Positions 38,591-52,363 of a DNA stretch of 64,000 nucleotides are shown piece after piece. The stretch covers positions 84,815,684 through 84,879,683 of the forward strand of contig CM067082.1 of assembly GCA_034008185.1 (NCBI GenBank), in the 5' to 3' direction. The translations under genes and the position numbers were made by a program. Source of the DNA: Gorsachius magnificus. Lineage: Eukaryota; Chordata; Aves; Pelecaniformes; Ardeidae. A model generated the notes under the pieces. That model was given only the letters and a program-made list of their open reading frames with translations, did not search any database and had not been told where the DNA came from. Each line of letters starts with the position of its first letter. The first letter of the stretch is position 1.

Positions 38591-41500
38591 CCAGCTTCCC
38601 TACTGGTGTGGAGGACTGTCCAAGCTTTTGAGTGGCTGCTCTTTGATTTTTTTTATTTTACTTGGTTTATTTTTCCTTGTTTGTTGGAGGGTTTTTTTCC
38701 CCCAGGAAAAATCTTAATGAAATTTTGCTTTCCTCCCACCCCTCACTGAATAAAAAAACCCCAAAAAACCAGCCACCAACAAAAACAAAAGCCCAAACCC
38801 CAAATGTCACAAAACTCACTGCTGTTTCTGCAAAACAGAATTCTTATTGTCCAGCAGCCCTGACTTATTGACAGGCAGAGGCAAAGCAGACAGACCTGTG
38901 ACAGCAGTTGGGGGGAAAAAAGAGAAAGAAAGAAAAAACACACAAACACCCTCCCACATGGGATGCAGCTCAATTCCCAAGAACGATGCTGCTGCCACTA
39001 GCATAGCTCCGGCTGTGGAGCCGCGAGGTGCAGGATGTTCCTGTCACCTGGGACGAGGGCTTTCCACGTCCCACAGGGCTGGAGAGGGTACAACGTGGCA
39101 CAGGGCCATGCAAACACCAGGTAATCTCTTTTCCCTACTGTGTGAGACGCGACCCAAAGCCAAACCAGCACAGGCAGTGGCAATGTAACTGCTGCAGAGA
39201 TGTGAACGCCAGCAAGCCACCTTGCCTGCCTCCCTGCCCAAGCCCCAGTCCCTCCCCAGCCAGTAGTGCTGAATTACAAAGAGGCAGAAGCAGTAAGTGA
39301 GAACAGAAAAAGGATAGGGTTGGAGGAAGGGGAGGGCTGGAGGTAGCCCCACTCAAACTGCGTAAGAGAAAACAACAACTTTAAAAAAAAAAAAAATCAC
39401 TGGTGTGAAGTTCCTGATGCCAACTACAGAACAAAAGGCGACACTTTTTTACATAAGCAAGCGCGGGCAAGTAGCTGCTGCCTCTGTACGGCTGGTTCAC
39501 AACAGCTACGAGGGTTTTACCTGGAGGTGAAGCATCCTGGTCCCTCCCCAGCAGTGCCCAGCTCATGCAAGCCCCATTACCAAGCAGCAGGAGCTGCTCT
39601 TCCCAGCAGTGGGAATGAAAACGACATCAGGCAACTGCAATGTCTGATACCATCCGCTGCGGGTATGGTTTGAGAGCATGGGACTGAAAAGCCCTGGAGC
39701 TGGGCAGCATGGCCCTGGGTATCGCACGGCCACGCTCTTGCTAACTTTGCTTTGGGCATACCCTTGGGTTATGATTTTTTTTTTAATACGAAACCACCTC
39801 GAGGGATCAGGGCACTCATTTCAGTGGTGTTAGGGTATCTCCGATTGCAAAGGAGACTCTGCTTCGCCTCTCAGCCTGTTTTCCTGGGGATAATCCAAGG
39901 CTGCTGGCGGCAGGGGCTGTTGCAGGGCGCACTTGCAGGCTCTGCCTTCTAAAACACCCAGCAAGCCCACGCTCTGCGTTATGCCAGCAGGTGCGTGACT
40001 GGTAATTTCCACCAGATCACGCTATAGCAATGCTAGTTCTTGATGCACTTGTTATTTATACCCTCTCGCCTTCGCCTAGCATGGATTGTCCTTGCAGCGT
40101 GGCACCATACATAGCTCCCCACTGGGCCTCTCTTTTAACGGTGCTTGGTGATAGAGAAATGCACATGCACCGTGCCTAAGAGTTTGCAGCCTATAAATGA
40201 AAATTTAAAAATCACCAAAACCAGCATAGGAAGATCAGGATGGGGGGGGGGGAGGACGGAGGTAATGCCAGCTCAAGCCTGAGCTTTTCCAGACTTATGC
40301 CACTGTATTCATCTTTGAAATGGCAGACATAAGTCCGGAGCACCTCCCCTCTGTTTAAAATACCAAACTATATTAACTGGGGTGGGAGGGGAAGAACCTA
40401 CATATTCATTTTATTTTTGCTGTTATGCATTTGAGGAGAAATGAGACCTATTAGAAGGCTGAGCCGGACCTATAGTGGGGAGTTCGGTACCAGTCAGGGG
40501 TGGTCATTTTCAGACGAGGGTACGAGCTGTGAGTCGGAGTGTAGTGCTGCAGAGGTGAGAGGCATCACATACTTGTCAGCGGGTGCCAAATTTCTGTGCT
40601 GAGAAGCTCCTGCCCCCTCCTCTGCACACACACACTCAGTTCTCTGCAGAGGTGTAGCAGGGGCAGCTACAGCCCCGACTCCCCAAGGGGCGGGGGGTTT
40701 GCTACCCACCACTTGCAGCACCCCCCCTCTGCTGCAGGCAAACAGTGAGGAAGGCTCAGTCTTTGGGCCGCCGTCTAGTGCTCGCTCCCATGCTCATCGC
40801 CCTCCCCTCCACCGCCGTTCGCGGTCGCACCACCCCACGCATCATCAAACCACGCTCCTGCCAAACTGGAGGCACCCGCCAGGCTCCCCCCTGGCTCGTG
40901 AAGGGGTGGGAGGGTTGGGGGGCATGCCAGGAATACAAAACACCCTCGTGAGTGGCGAGGGCTGCCAGGCGTACTCAGGGCTGCCCTCCCACCCAGGAAC
41001 TGCCCTGCTCAGGGCTGCACCTCAGTTCTGTGTCCCTCTTTCTCTCGAGATGCTGGCTGAAAGGTTAAGCCACTGAAAGTCTGGAGTTAATTATTTATGG
41101 GCAATATTCATTTAAAGCGAGTTTTGCTAAAGAAATATGTTCTCCTTACACAAAGTGATCCAAGGTGATCAGACTGGAATTAACATCCTATAGGCTGTCC
41201 AGTGGGGCACCCCACGCCATTACGGGTGGCCTTTTTTGGCTGAACAATGAGGGCAAGTTGAGCGCGCCAGGAGGCAGGGACAGGGGAAGGTGCTATTACA
41301 CACCGTTGGGTTATCGCAGCCGATACGGCCCTCAGGCAGACGCTCTGATTCACTTCTGGAAACCCTCCAGCCCGACGCCGCAGCCAGACTGCCGAGCCCG
41401 TGGCTGCAGCATGGGCCTACAACGGCCGCAAGTCTGAAGTGAATCAGCCATGCCACGGGCAGCCTTTTTCGGGGTGCCAGGAGGCCGGCTGGCAGCAGCA

Positions 41501-44500
41501 GGTAGGAGCCCTGCCGCAGCGCAGAGGATGGAGGGCAAGAGCAACTCAGCGCTCCCGGCAGACAAACTACCATCTCCAGCATATCCTGTGCACAGCGATA
41601 TCTTTTTTTTTTTTTTTTCTTTTTTTTCTTTTCTGTTTCACCCACAGAGACTTTGTTTGAGTACCTGCCGCACAGGCTTTGGCAGGCGAGCCCAGGGCGC
41701 TGCCTGCACGCCGCAGCTGTTCAGCATCGTTCCCATGGCGGCCCCTCGTCTTTTCTTGTAAAAGAAGAGATTCAAGTAAATTCTGACTCTACATTCCCAC
41801 CTTTGCTTGACAAACAGAACAGGGAAATGCCATTAACACGCAAGCGTTCCTCAAACCACCTTGTTTTTGCGAGTCGCTCACTGCCAGTCACAGTGGAAAC
41901 AACACCACTTCCTCCCACATGCTGTCAGTGCCTAGGCTGTAGCTATTCGCTTTTAATTGAATTAGCCAGCCCATTGCTTTTTTGTTATCCTATACAAAGC
42001 AGCTACATTCTGCAAACACCTTGCCGGAGTGACTAAATCAGACAGTGAGATAATTATTTCCACCACATCACTCACTCCGGTTCCAAATTGGCCATCAAAA
42101 CACAGGCGGCTGGGAGGTTCATGGGATGTCCTTGGCGGTTTAAGTAACATCACAGACCTGCTCCCAAACAACTGAAGTCATCTCTGTTTTTTAAAAACTC
42201 AGACTTTACTATCTAAGGTGAAACCCCAGCCCACAAAGTCAGTGGAATCGGGATTTCGAGCCTCCCCCCGCCAGCCCTGCCCTGCTCCAGCTTCTCACAC
42301 TACAAGCATTTCACCAACACCTCCATTTCCACTAAAATATAATACTTATTGCTGTTGTTGTTACTGCTGTCATTAACACGACTGAACACAGCTCACAATA
42401 TTCCTTAGGGAGAAAAGAGAACCTTTGCTTTAATTGTCAGCAGTAAGAAGTGATAAATGGCACGTTTGCTTCGTGTTTCTACCTTAAAACTCACCTGCTC
42501 CCAACGCGTTTAAAAGCAGATCTAAGTAAGTTCTCACAAATAAACACAGGACTACTTCAGGGGTGGAAGGATGGCTTTGGATAGCCTTTGATCATGGGGT
42601 TACTCTGTACCTACCATAGAATTTTTTCTGCCCCTTGGCAAACCTCACCAAGTGTTTTCCCGCACACACTGAGCGCAGGAAAACCTCCCCTCTTGCCGGG
42701 TAGAGCACCTCGCCGCCCAGCGCTTGCACAAGACCCAAAATACAGGGGCTGTGAGCTTGGAGAGGTTTTACAGGCACTGCTGCCAGCGTGAATCCTTCTC
42801 AAGAACTGTTTAGCTGCCCCTTGCCTGGCGCGTTTGGCCCCTTCTCCCTGCCCATGCAGCTGAGGAGGGGAGCTGCGGGTCCCCCCCCAGCCCAGCCCAC
42901 TGAGTGGCTGCAAGAGGCTCAGGGGGAGAGGGAGCCACTCCATGGGCAGGCTTGGCTGCCTGCCTGTGGAAAGGCAAGGACCATCCCTGCTGATCCAGCT
43001 GGTTAAAAGCAACCCCATGCATGCTGGGCACGGGCGCTTCCCTGCACCAGTGCAGCTCACAGCAATGCCTCCAGCCGGGAGCACGGCCACGGCATTGCCA
43101 GTCCAAGGGGCTGGCACTGCCCAGAAAAGAAGTGTTGACTAGCAATGGCAGCTGGTACCTTTGTGTCATTGGCAATAAAATGAATGATTAATTAAACTAT
43201 TCACTACTTAAAAATCAGCCTTCCTGGCCCATTAAACCCTTTGCAGTGTTGATATGGTTCCCTGGTGGACTGAGCAGGAATTGCTGTCTTTGTCCCAGAA
43301 GTTTGTTCCCAAAAGACCCTTTGCCTTCTCCCTCTGAACATGGAGCTGGAGAGAGCTGGGCAGGAGCATAAGCACGTGGGTGGCTCTGGGGAGACGCTTA
43401 CCTGAAGCCAAGGAAGCTTCACTTGAGTTTGTTGAGGAACCGAGGAATTATTCAACATCCCACTTTCACTAAGGCTTCACCACACCAGGACCACTTGTTA
43501 ACTTTCACTCCTCTTAAAGACATTCTTCAGGCTATGCGCTGCTCCTTATCTGATCTCTGGGCTCTCGGTTCCTTCTCTATGGCCACCTTCTCTCCCTCAG
43601 CATCATCTTCGTGTCTCTCTGCTTGGCCTTGCCGTGACCTTGGCTGTATCACTGATCACACTGTATCCTTCAGGACCAACCCAACAGCTTTGAGTCTCCT
43701 GTTTTTTCTCTCTCTAGCACTGTATCCATTTTGGCTAGGTCTATCCCAGCTCAGGATCCACTTTTTCCCATTCTTTCAGTGTGGCTGAAAGCCTCCTGGC
43801 AAGGCCCTCCCATAACCCTCTCCTCCAGCTCCTCCAGACCTAGCCACACAGCACTGACTCCTCTAAACACAGCCAGCTCCTTATTTCTGACGATCACCGT
43901 CCTCCAACCTCTTCCTCAAGCTTCCTTCCCTGCTCCAAGTGTGACCTGCTGCTCTATATTCCTCATACACTCCCTCGCCCTCCACTTACACCTGCACTTA
44001 GCAGCCCCACCGCTGCCTTCCCCCATGGCCAAGGCCACCGCTGCCCCTTGGGGAGCCCTTTTGCTCCCAGTCTCCTCCTCCATCCTCCCTTGGTGTGGTT
44101 TCCAGGCTTGCTCCTGGCCCACTCCCGTATGGCGTCCCTCCTGCACCCCTCGCAGGCCTCTCCCTGACCCCTCGGCAGCTCCCATTCCCCCTACTCTATA
44201 ACCGACGTTCCCTGTGCAGCCACAAGCAGCAGCTCATACCTGCCCTCCTCTTTTTCCAGCCACTTTTGTGTTCTCTCTTCCTTTTTTTGGTGGGGGGAAG
44301 GCGGAGGGGAGAGCTGCCTTTATGCATTGATTATTTTTTTTTTCATGCCTTTCCTGCTCCCCACATCTGCATGTGCTACTTTATTTCTGAGAAATAGCTG
44401 ACTTCTCCTCCTGGGCAAAACCCACTTCTCTACTTCAGACCTGCTCACCCCTTCCCTTGTGAAAGGCAACGCTAATTCACCTTAGCAGCACGTACTAAAT

Positions 44501-45456
44501 GGCCCTGAACTAAATGGCAGCTGAACGGTCCTCAACCAGCTGTCCTCCTCCACACTTGCTCCTTGCATCCACTGGGTCCATGCCTGCTGCCACCCTGCTC
44601 TGTCTCATCTATCTGAAGATGGAGAGTTTTTCCTGGGGAAGATGCAGTTGGGCTGGTATGGTAAAGAGCAATGCTGATAATCCTTGCATCCTGACAGACT
44701 ACTTTCTGTACCAGCTCATCCGCAGGGGTGTGCCCGAGAGGCTGGAAGGAGAGCCTGCACAGGGGCACTCACCCTTCCCCTGCCAGAAGTCGTGCCCACC
44801 TCCCCAAACTGGTGGCCAGGAGAAGGGGTTGTTGGTACCAGAGTTACAGCCTTTGTCCTGGGAATGCCAAGCATGTGGAAGGAGGAGAAGTGGATTTATT
44901 GGGGCCCTTGGAGTGTGTGGTTTGTTTTCCATAAGACCTTGCACGAAAGACGGAGATTTGGAGCAGCACAAGCAGCTGCCTGTGTCCTACAGTGCAGTCC
45001 TCAGGGTTTAATAAGGCACAAGGCATGGATGGACACTCCTCCCCAGGTGGAGTCTAAAAAAATTAAGTGCCTCCTATGTGTCAAAAGCCTGCAGCAGAGG
45101 CCCAGTCGCACATGCTCACTTGGCCTTTCTCTCTCTCCTCTCCCCCACCCAGTATTTTCATGAAACTTCTAGGGCATCATTAGCACCCTTTCCCTCTCTC
45201 ACAAGGGAATGAACCTGGCCAGATGTGTAAAACATCATTTTAGAGGGGTGAGGGTGGCTTGCTAGCTCCATATACATGCTGTATGCAAAACCTTCATGTT
45301 TTACTTAATGATTCTGGCTTTAATATAAACTTTGCAAAGAAAAAAAAATAATGAGCCTTCATAATAATAAATGAAGCCGAGCCAAATAACCTTGCCAAAT
45401 ATCTGCACCTAGCAGGCTGCAGGATGGTAAGCAGCATAGAAACTGTGCTTCAGATT

Positions 45457-45459
45457 AAA

Positions 45460-45491
<32 letters not shown>

Positions 45492-45495
45492 AAAA
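45457..45495. repeat. Long A tract with a single G interruption
   Basis: Two A runs are split by one G, directly followed by a C/G-rich stretch. Confidence 0.9.
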
Positions 45496-48400
45496 GAAAA
45501 CCTTTCCCCCCAACTTCCTGCATCAATCCTCTTTGCACCCACCCCCCCCCCATGCGCTGAAGCACCCCCCACCACCGCCTCCCAGAAATGAGCTCATCGG
45601 TTTCCAGAAAACGCCCCGCCGCCCCCCTCCCCGCAGCAGGGATCCCTGGTGCCCGGGGCACCTTTGGGTTTTGTGTGGGCACAGGTGCCCCCCTGCCCCC
45701 CTGGCACAGATCTAGACCACGAGACGTGGGCCAGATCCCCGGTGAGCAGCGGCACGTGGGTGCCCACGCTGGGGAGCCGGCGGGCCAGGCTCGGCAGCTG
45801 TGTCGCTGCCATAGTGGATGGTGAAGGTTCGGCAGGGTCCCTCGGCAGGAGCCGACCTATCACAGCCCTGGGCTTTCAAACTTCTTTTTTGTGGTTTATG
45901 TTGCCTCGATTTATTCATTTCCTTGTAATTTAGATAGATATCAACGCTTGCTATATTTAACCGGTGCCTGTATCTGTGTGGGGAGTGTAGGTAAGCCATT
46001 TTATTCGTAGTGTGATGGTTTTAAAGGAAAGTGAGACTTCAGAGTCACCCTTCAGGCCGACGCCGTCTCGTGCGCGGGTGCGAGTGACCTTCATCCACAC
46101 CCAGGGACGCCAGGCAAACCCCCTCCTTGGGACACCGCTCCCAGCTCCTCCACCTTCCTGCCACCCCTCCACAGAGAAGGCTCGTCCGCCCTCTCTCCCA
46201 TCTCTGTGCAAAGCCCAGCGACCATCCGGGCTAATTAGTCCGAATAATGAAATTGTTAAGGTGGTGCAAGGAAAACTTCCAGGCTTTGGTTATATCAGGG
46301 GTAGGAGAAGCTCAGGAAGCAAAAACTGTGTTGCATTTAAAAGGAAACAAAGATTTTGTACTATTCCCACACAGATGTCTGTCATTTGTTTCACCGCCTG
46401 GCAAAAGCTACCGTCACGGGTGCTTCAGGATGGTAACCTATGTTAAAAAAAAACCAAACCCACACAGCAGCAACTCCTCTGGATGAAGGGTCTCCAACAA
46501 TTTGGGGAAAAGATGCGATAAAGGATGAAGATAGCATGAATTCTTCAGACCTGGTCTGGGTTTTTCAGCTGTGTTGTGAAAAACCCCTTGCTCTAAACAG
46601 CTCTGACCTTTCCTATTTCTTGGAGACTGACGGCTCTACAGTAGATACACGATGAGGTCACTCACCCTGTTTTTGAAGTCTTTCTCTCTCGCTACTCCTT
46701 GCATGGGTTTTTTCTGTGGGAGGGGACAGTCATGAAGAGGGCTAAACCTCTTGATCATGTGTGAAAAAAGGAAATGAAAATGAGTTATTGGAGATGTAAC
46801 TAGACCTGACCCATAAATTTGGTTTCTGAGGACACAAAAGTCATGAAACCCAGGAGAAGTTTGAAAGGAAAATGGTAGGGCACCTAGCTCTAAAAGCGAT
46901 TTTATCTCAAGCTAGTTGCTCTCTGCTAGAAACTGGAAATGCTCAGCCTTCACTTTTATGAGAGAATTATGAATGGCTGTAACAGGAGCGTGAGAAACGA
47001 TCGATTCAATCACCTCCTTGAGAAAAAGTAATTTGAATGTGGTGGCTGGGGCTGAAATAAGCTGCACACCAGCTTCCTATGGGAAAGCCTAGCATACACG
47101 ATTGCCACGATTACATTCTGCTGAGCATTTTATGGTTTCTAGGGTGAGAATCACAACTGGCAAGACCCAAGCACATCCTACTCACAGTTGTAGGAATTGT
47201 GGTGTTGTCTAGAGGCTCACCTTCAAAGTGGTGCCCCATTGTGCTTGGCCCTGCACAAATAGTCAGAAGCACTGCCTGCCTTTAGATCTTGCTGTCAGTG
47301 CAGAGGAAGATTGACAGAGGACATAAGAGAGAGCCAAAAGTGTCAACTAGACCCCCAACAAGGTAGTCATCAATGCATATTACTAGGTGGTTGCAACCAC
47401 CAGTAAAGAAGGAAATTTCTTCATGAAGAAAGTACCAAGGCTGGTACCTATATTAGACCAGGAGGAGAAGGCATAAGACTACATGAGATAAATAGTCCCC
47501 TGATATACGAATAGGTCTCATCCATGGACAGAGACAGGCTAATGCATTTTGGAGACAAACTGCAGAAGTGTTGAACCTGAAAGCATCTGACCTCTGTCTG
47601 TGCTGCACTGGGCATCCTCAGCTCGGAGAGTCAGTCTGCATCTGGCAAACCTGAAGAAATCAGGGAATTCCTCTAGCTGCCTGGTCCAGACTTAAACATC
47701 TGCTCTTCATGAAGGAAGTGAGAAGGAACAAGGTGTACAACGTGGTGAGGACGCGATGAAATGCATTTCACGCACATGGTGATGCACGCATTGCACACGT
47801 GCTGATACAGCTGAGAGAGCTTGTCAGCGTATTTCAGCTGGTAAGATGCAAGTATCTGCTCTAACCTCACCAGATTTGCACGGACATTCACAGAACTTCT
47901 TCTGGTAGGTGGTTTCATTGATACTACATGGATATCATTTCTGCCTGGCCAGGAAAGGGATTAAAAGATTGGGTGAACAGCCAGGCCAACCAGAATCCAC
48001 AAGTTTGTGGATTTCAGACATTTCTAGAGCAAGAATGCAGAAGCCTGTCTTGAAACCAAAATTTAGCAAGCCCAAGGGTCAAAGACAAAACCACTTCCCA
48101 GGAATACGGAGGACATGCATTACCTGCGGTTTGTGAAAAGAAGTCACTTAAATCTGTCTGTTCTCTTAGCTTGAGAGGCAGAATTTGTGCATAATTCATG
48201 ACCTGTCTTTTGAAGGGAGCAGGAAATGATAGCCGAAGCCTGGGAGACTGATTTCGGAAAAGTGCCCGGCACACAGTCCCCTGTCTGGCCGCAGTTGGCA
48301 GCAGCGCAACAAAGCAGCAGGGGGCTGCCGCCCAGCCTGCAGGGACGCGCGAGGCAGCTGTGCTACGCCAGCACCGCGGAAACAATAAAAATGCATTTGA

Positions 48401-48860
48401 AAAATGAAACCCTGTGTTTCATCTCCATTGTTTCCCAGGGCACGAAGCTACTCCTACCTGAGAGCTGAAAATATGGACTGGGCTCCACCCTGTCTTGACC
48501 AGTGCCATTTGCAAAACACCACCCTGTGCAGAGCCACTCAGACAGCGGCTTTCAGCTCAGACTCTGCTAGTGCAAAGTGGAAAAACAAATCCAAGCCCAG
48601 ACCCAAGGCATCCAGACTGTTTTTCAGTTTCCACTTAAGCACAAGTGATTGCCTTACCCTCTTGCTGGTTGCAAAAGGGCAAGGGAAACCCAGCCAGTCA
48701 GCGTGTCCATCAGTTATTCAATGTCTATAGTTCAAGGGATGTGATTCTGAGACACCTAAGTTACCTCCCCCTCGACTGTCATTTCAGCACAGTCAAGGCA
48801 CTGAGCATTTTGCAGGCATTTGGGCAGTTGGTACACGTAGCCCAGCAGCGGAGCTGGTGG

Positions 48861-48905
48861 TGGGATGCAGTGGATCCCGCTGGGATGCATCCCGCTGGGA
48901 TGCAA
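48861..48905. repeat. 15-bp short tandem repeat (about three units)
   Basis: The unit TGGGATGCATCCCGC recurs with variation: TGGGATGCAGTGGATCCCGC, then TGGGATGCATCCCGC, then TGGGATGCA. Each unit contains GGGATGCATCCC, itself a palindrome. Confidence 0.85.
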
Positions 48906-50981
48906 AGATGTTGTTCTTACCTGGCTACACGCTTGGAAGCTGAGTGCTTGAATGAGCTGCACACCAGCTGCCTCCCAACTGCTCCGAGTCACAGGGATCT
49001 GCCGGCTTCTCTTCAGAGCCGACCCAACTCACAAACAATTGATCACAAATAAATAACTGTTAGCCTCCTGCTAGCCAGATCAGAGCTCAGATAAAAAACA
49101 CCCTGGCAATCTTTAAAATCTTACCGTCCAAGTCCAGCTAAACTTGACATGTAGTTCTGCCTGGGAAAGGAGATATTATGGTTGTTTCAAACTACTCGGC
49201 TTTTTTTTTTTTTTTGCTAAAAGTACTCTTTCTCTCTCTCCCCCCTCTGCCTCTCTACAAGTACACACAGACAATGATCTGAGAGCGTGCAAGAGAAAAT
49301 GCTTTACTTTTTCCTGAAAGCTCTCTGCTGAAGATGGTGTTTCCCCACCTCCACGCTGCTGACAAACGCTGATGTAAACAGCATACATACGCCAGTCTAA
49401 AAGGCCACGGGGGTTTTCACGTGAATCCTGTGTTTTTTCCACAAACCCCGTTACACTGTATTTCAGCTTAAAATATCTCTCCTCATTTCTGGTTAACCTA
49501 CAAGCCCTCTAAAGCTCATGCAGTTTACAGTAGTAGGCAAAACCACTTAGCAGAACCGAATTTTGAATATAGGTTCTTCAGCTGCAGAGCTCTGGCACGA
49601 AACCCTTTCAAGAAACAATTGTGAGCGTGGCCGTATTAAAATCAGAGAAACCAATACTGACACAAATCGCACGCTGAAATCGTTTGAAAAAAACACCAGC
49701 TATGCCTTCAGTGCCGACGGGAGTAAACCGTGTCACTTGTAACGCCACCGAAATCATAACAGGAAGGAAGTAGACCTCAGAAACTATAAACAGAAGTTAA
49801 CAGAAGTAGGAAGTACTTCAGATGCTTTCACGTAGTGACTGTAAAAAAGATACTCAAAGGAGAAAATGTTTTCAGGGTTTTTTTTCTCCTTTGCTTTTTT
49901 TTTTCTTTTTTTCCACTTTACGTATCCATTAGTTATTTTGAACAGTAAGAGATGGCCACAGAAGTCAAATGCAGCTTTAAAGCCCTCACACGCAAAATAA
50001 TTTATGGTACAAATCAACAACGTGATTTTTCCTTCCACTCTTCCCCCTGCCCCATCCCGCCAAGAGAAATATCTCAACCTCTTTGCTTGGTTAAAGTAAG
50101 TCTTTCACCTGCATCTCTTTGCATTCAAACTAAGCAAGTTGTGTTTGGCCAGAACTTAGATGGTGCTCTTCTCCCTCCCTCTTCTCAGCCACTGACGTTA
50201 AATCCTGCTCCTTCAAGGAAAATAATTAAAAGCTCATTCCAAAGCCAAAAATGATAATGCACCTCCATAGTCAACATGAGCCTCCACATAAAAAAGAAAA
50301 TGCTCCCCTTCCCCCCCCATCTTCAGACATTTTCACAAATCTCGTAATTACTTTTCACACCTTGCTCTGTCTGTAAGCTACTGTACCTTAGGACCCTGAT
50401 TTCCAGTAAACAGGGGCTGCCCGGTGAAACTCACTCCTATTCCTAACTTCACTATTTTAGTTCACTTGTCATCCTCCTTTTCACCCTTTCCCATCTTTTC
50501 TCACTCGAAAGCACTCTGGAAACTACAGCGACCAGTAACCACCACCTCCAGCTCCAGCCGCCTGCCCGGCAAGCGGCGGGTCAGGGGGTCCCCAAGCGCT
50601 GGCCTGGGTGGGGTGTGTGGGGGGCACCAGCCCCGTCCCCAACCCCAAAGGCCATGGAGGGGCAGAGCCCTCAGGTGTGTGGCAGCACCAGATCCCCAGC
50701 TGCAGGGCCCTGATGCATCGCCCGCGGTCCAGGAAACCAACAGCAAAGGGCAATCTCCCTATTTTCCCTTTTTCTCCTAACTCTCGCCAGTATCGCAGAA
50801 GTTTTCATAAGAAAAAAAATCCTTACCTTTGGACCTTTCCCTGCCCTTTTGGCTTAAACCACAGTTGCCCACAGACTTAGCCAGCAGTGCTACCCGGGTT
50901 CACGGTGCAGAACCGAGCCCATTAGATTTGCCCCGCTACTGAAAACAAGACATACGAATCAAGTTGGTAGGGAATAAGGAC

Positions 50982-50987
50982 TTTATT
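50982..50987 (-). terminator. IRF4: Candidate distal IRF4 poly(A) signal AATAAA
   Basis: TTTATT on the + strand, i.e. AATAAA in the IRF4 sense, with a downstream TGT/TTTT-rich stretch at about 50941-50955. Another AATAAA at 51898-51903 may be a proximal alternative. Confidence 0.5.
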
Positions 50988-52248
50988 CTAAGATGTGAGC
51001 TGAAGCAATGAGCATATGAAGCAACAACCACCAGAAAAGAAGTGAAAAACATGTCAAATATTGTACCAGTTCAGTTTGAACAAAAAAGTCCCTTTCAGTA
51101 AAATGTATGCACAGGCCAAAAGCATATGCAGAAGCTCTGAAAGTCACCGAGAGCAGTGCTTTTAATGTCTAAGAAAGAGGTCTCCCCTGTGAAAACCTTT
51201 AAGCCAGGAAAACATGTCAAGTAACAAAGAACACAAAAGGAAAAATGATCTGTTAATTCCGCTTGGCACTGTGGAGGAGGGGGATAATATATCCCAAAAG
51301 AGTATGCATCTTTAAGATGTATAAATTCAAAGTCCCTAGAACACAAGTCTGCTGCCAGACCAAGTACTGGTTTTTCTTCCTCACATAGAAATTCAAGTGA
51401 ATTATGTCTGTTAAGCACAGGGAGATCGTGTTCTGGAGCTAAAGCCAGTAAAATCACACGGTCTGCTCGGCAGCGAGGAAATTTCACTGACGTGCATACC
51501 CAGCAGACCTCTTCTCTTCATCCTTGTAATGGCACTGTACCATTAAAAGCTGCAAATTGCATCAGATCATGCTTCTGTAAAATCTTTGAAAACAAACATG
51601 AAAACAAGTATTTCCTCGACTGTCTTAAGGCCAAACGCTGCTCTCCTCAAACTCTCCCTTTGCATTCATTTCAGTACCGTTGGAAGGAAGCTGTGAGTGC
51701 ACACGAAGAGCAGAGCTGACTCTGTGCAAGTCCAAGGCGGCACCTATTTTAACCTGGCTCATGCACGTGCCATCAAAAAAGGGCCAGCAGGACCATTTCT
51801 GTGTTATTTTCAAGGCCTGCCAACTTAATTCTAATGCATACATATATGTGTGTATATATATAATGCATAGTAGCTTTCGGTTATAAGAAAAATGTCATTT
51901 ATTTTTAAACCTGCTCTTCAGGACTCTAGAATTTTAGTGGTTAATCCACTAAATCCACAGGAAATATGATCTGAACAGTCACTTAATCCAATAACAACAG
52001 TGGCAGCAACAGAATTCATTGTCAGGACAAATGTCAGTCAGGCATTAAAAAAATACGTCTCTGAAGAATTGCATTGTTTTTAAAAAATACACTGAAATAT
52101 TCTATACAAGAATATAGGCATCACACTTATGAATCTAAATTTATAACCACTTACGTGTATTAGCTATTCTCAATAAACCATCTACATTTGCTACCCACCT
52201 ATAGTAGCTACAGTTTCAGATTGGGAACACCACAAATTTTAAGTACCT

Positions 52249-52256
52249 TCCCTGAG
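52249..52256 (-). promoter_or_regulatory. IRF4: Candidate miR-125 seed site in the IRF4 3' UTR
   Basis: TCCCTGAG on the + strand is CUCAGGGA in the mRNA, a perfect 8-mer match to the miR-125 seed, about 360 nt after the stop codon. Confidence 0.4.
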
Positions 52257-52363
52257 ATCAGTAATCCAAAATAAATAGCCCTGCAAATGTAACAGTGTAA
52301 ACTCTGGCTTTAAGTCTTCGGCAAGACTCAGTCCTCAAAATCCAAGGAGAGCATTAAGCAAAC

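Larger units (their letters stand above)
37981..50955. other. Intergenic DNA, GC-rich, 3' of IRF4
   Basis: No gene was recognised. It holds a TATA-like box at 38009-38020, a CpG-richer patch at 38.1-38.6 kb and another at 45.6-46.1 kb, homopolymers (A tract 45457-45495, T tract 41603-41634), a 15-bp short tandem repeat at 48861-48905, and several short AT-rich blocks standing out from GC-rich surroundings (about 41.08, 43.15, 45.3 and 46.23 kb). Confidence 0.5.

Noticed and set aside
42611..43175. - strand ORFs of 168 and 121 codons
   Set aside because: They overlap in different frames in GC-rich sequence; no domain recognised.
44514..45163. Two + strand ORFs of 165 and 159 codons
   Set aside because: They overlap in different frames and have erratic composition with no known motif or exon borders.
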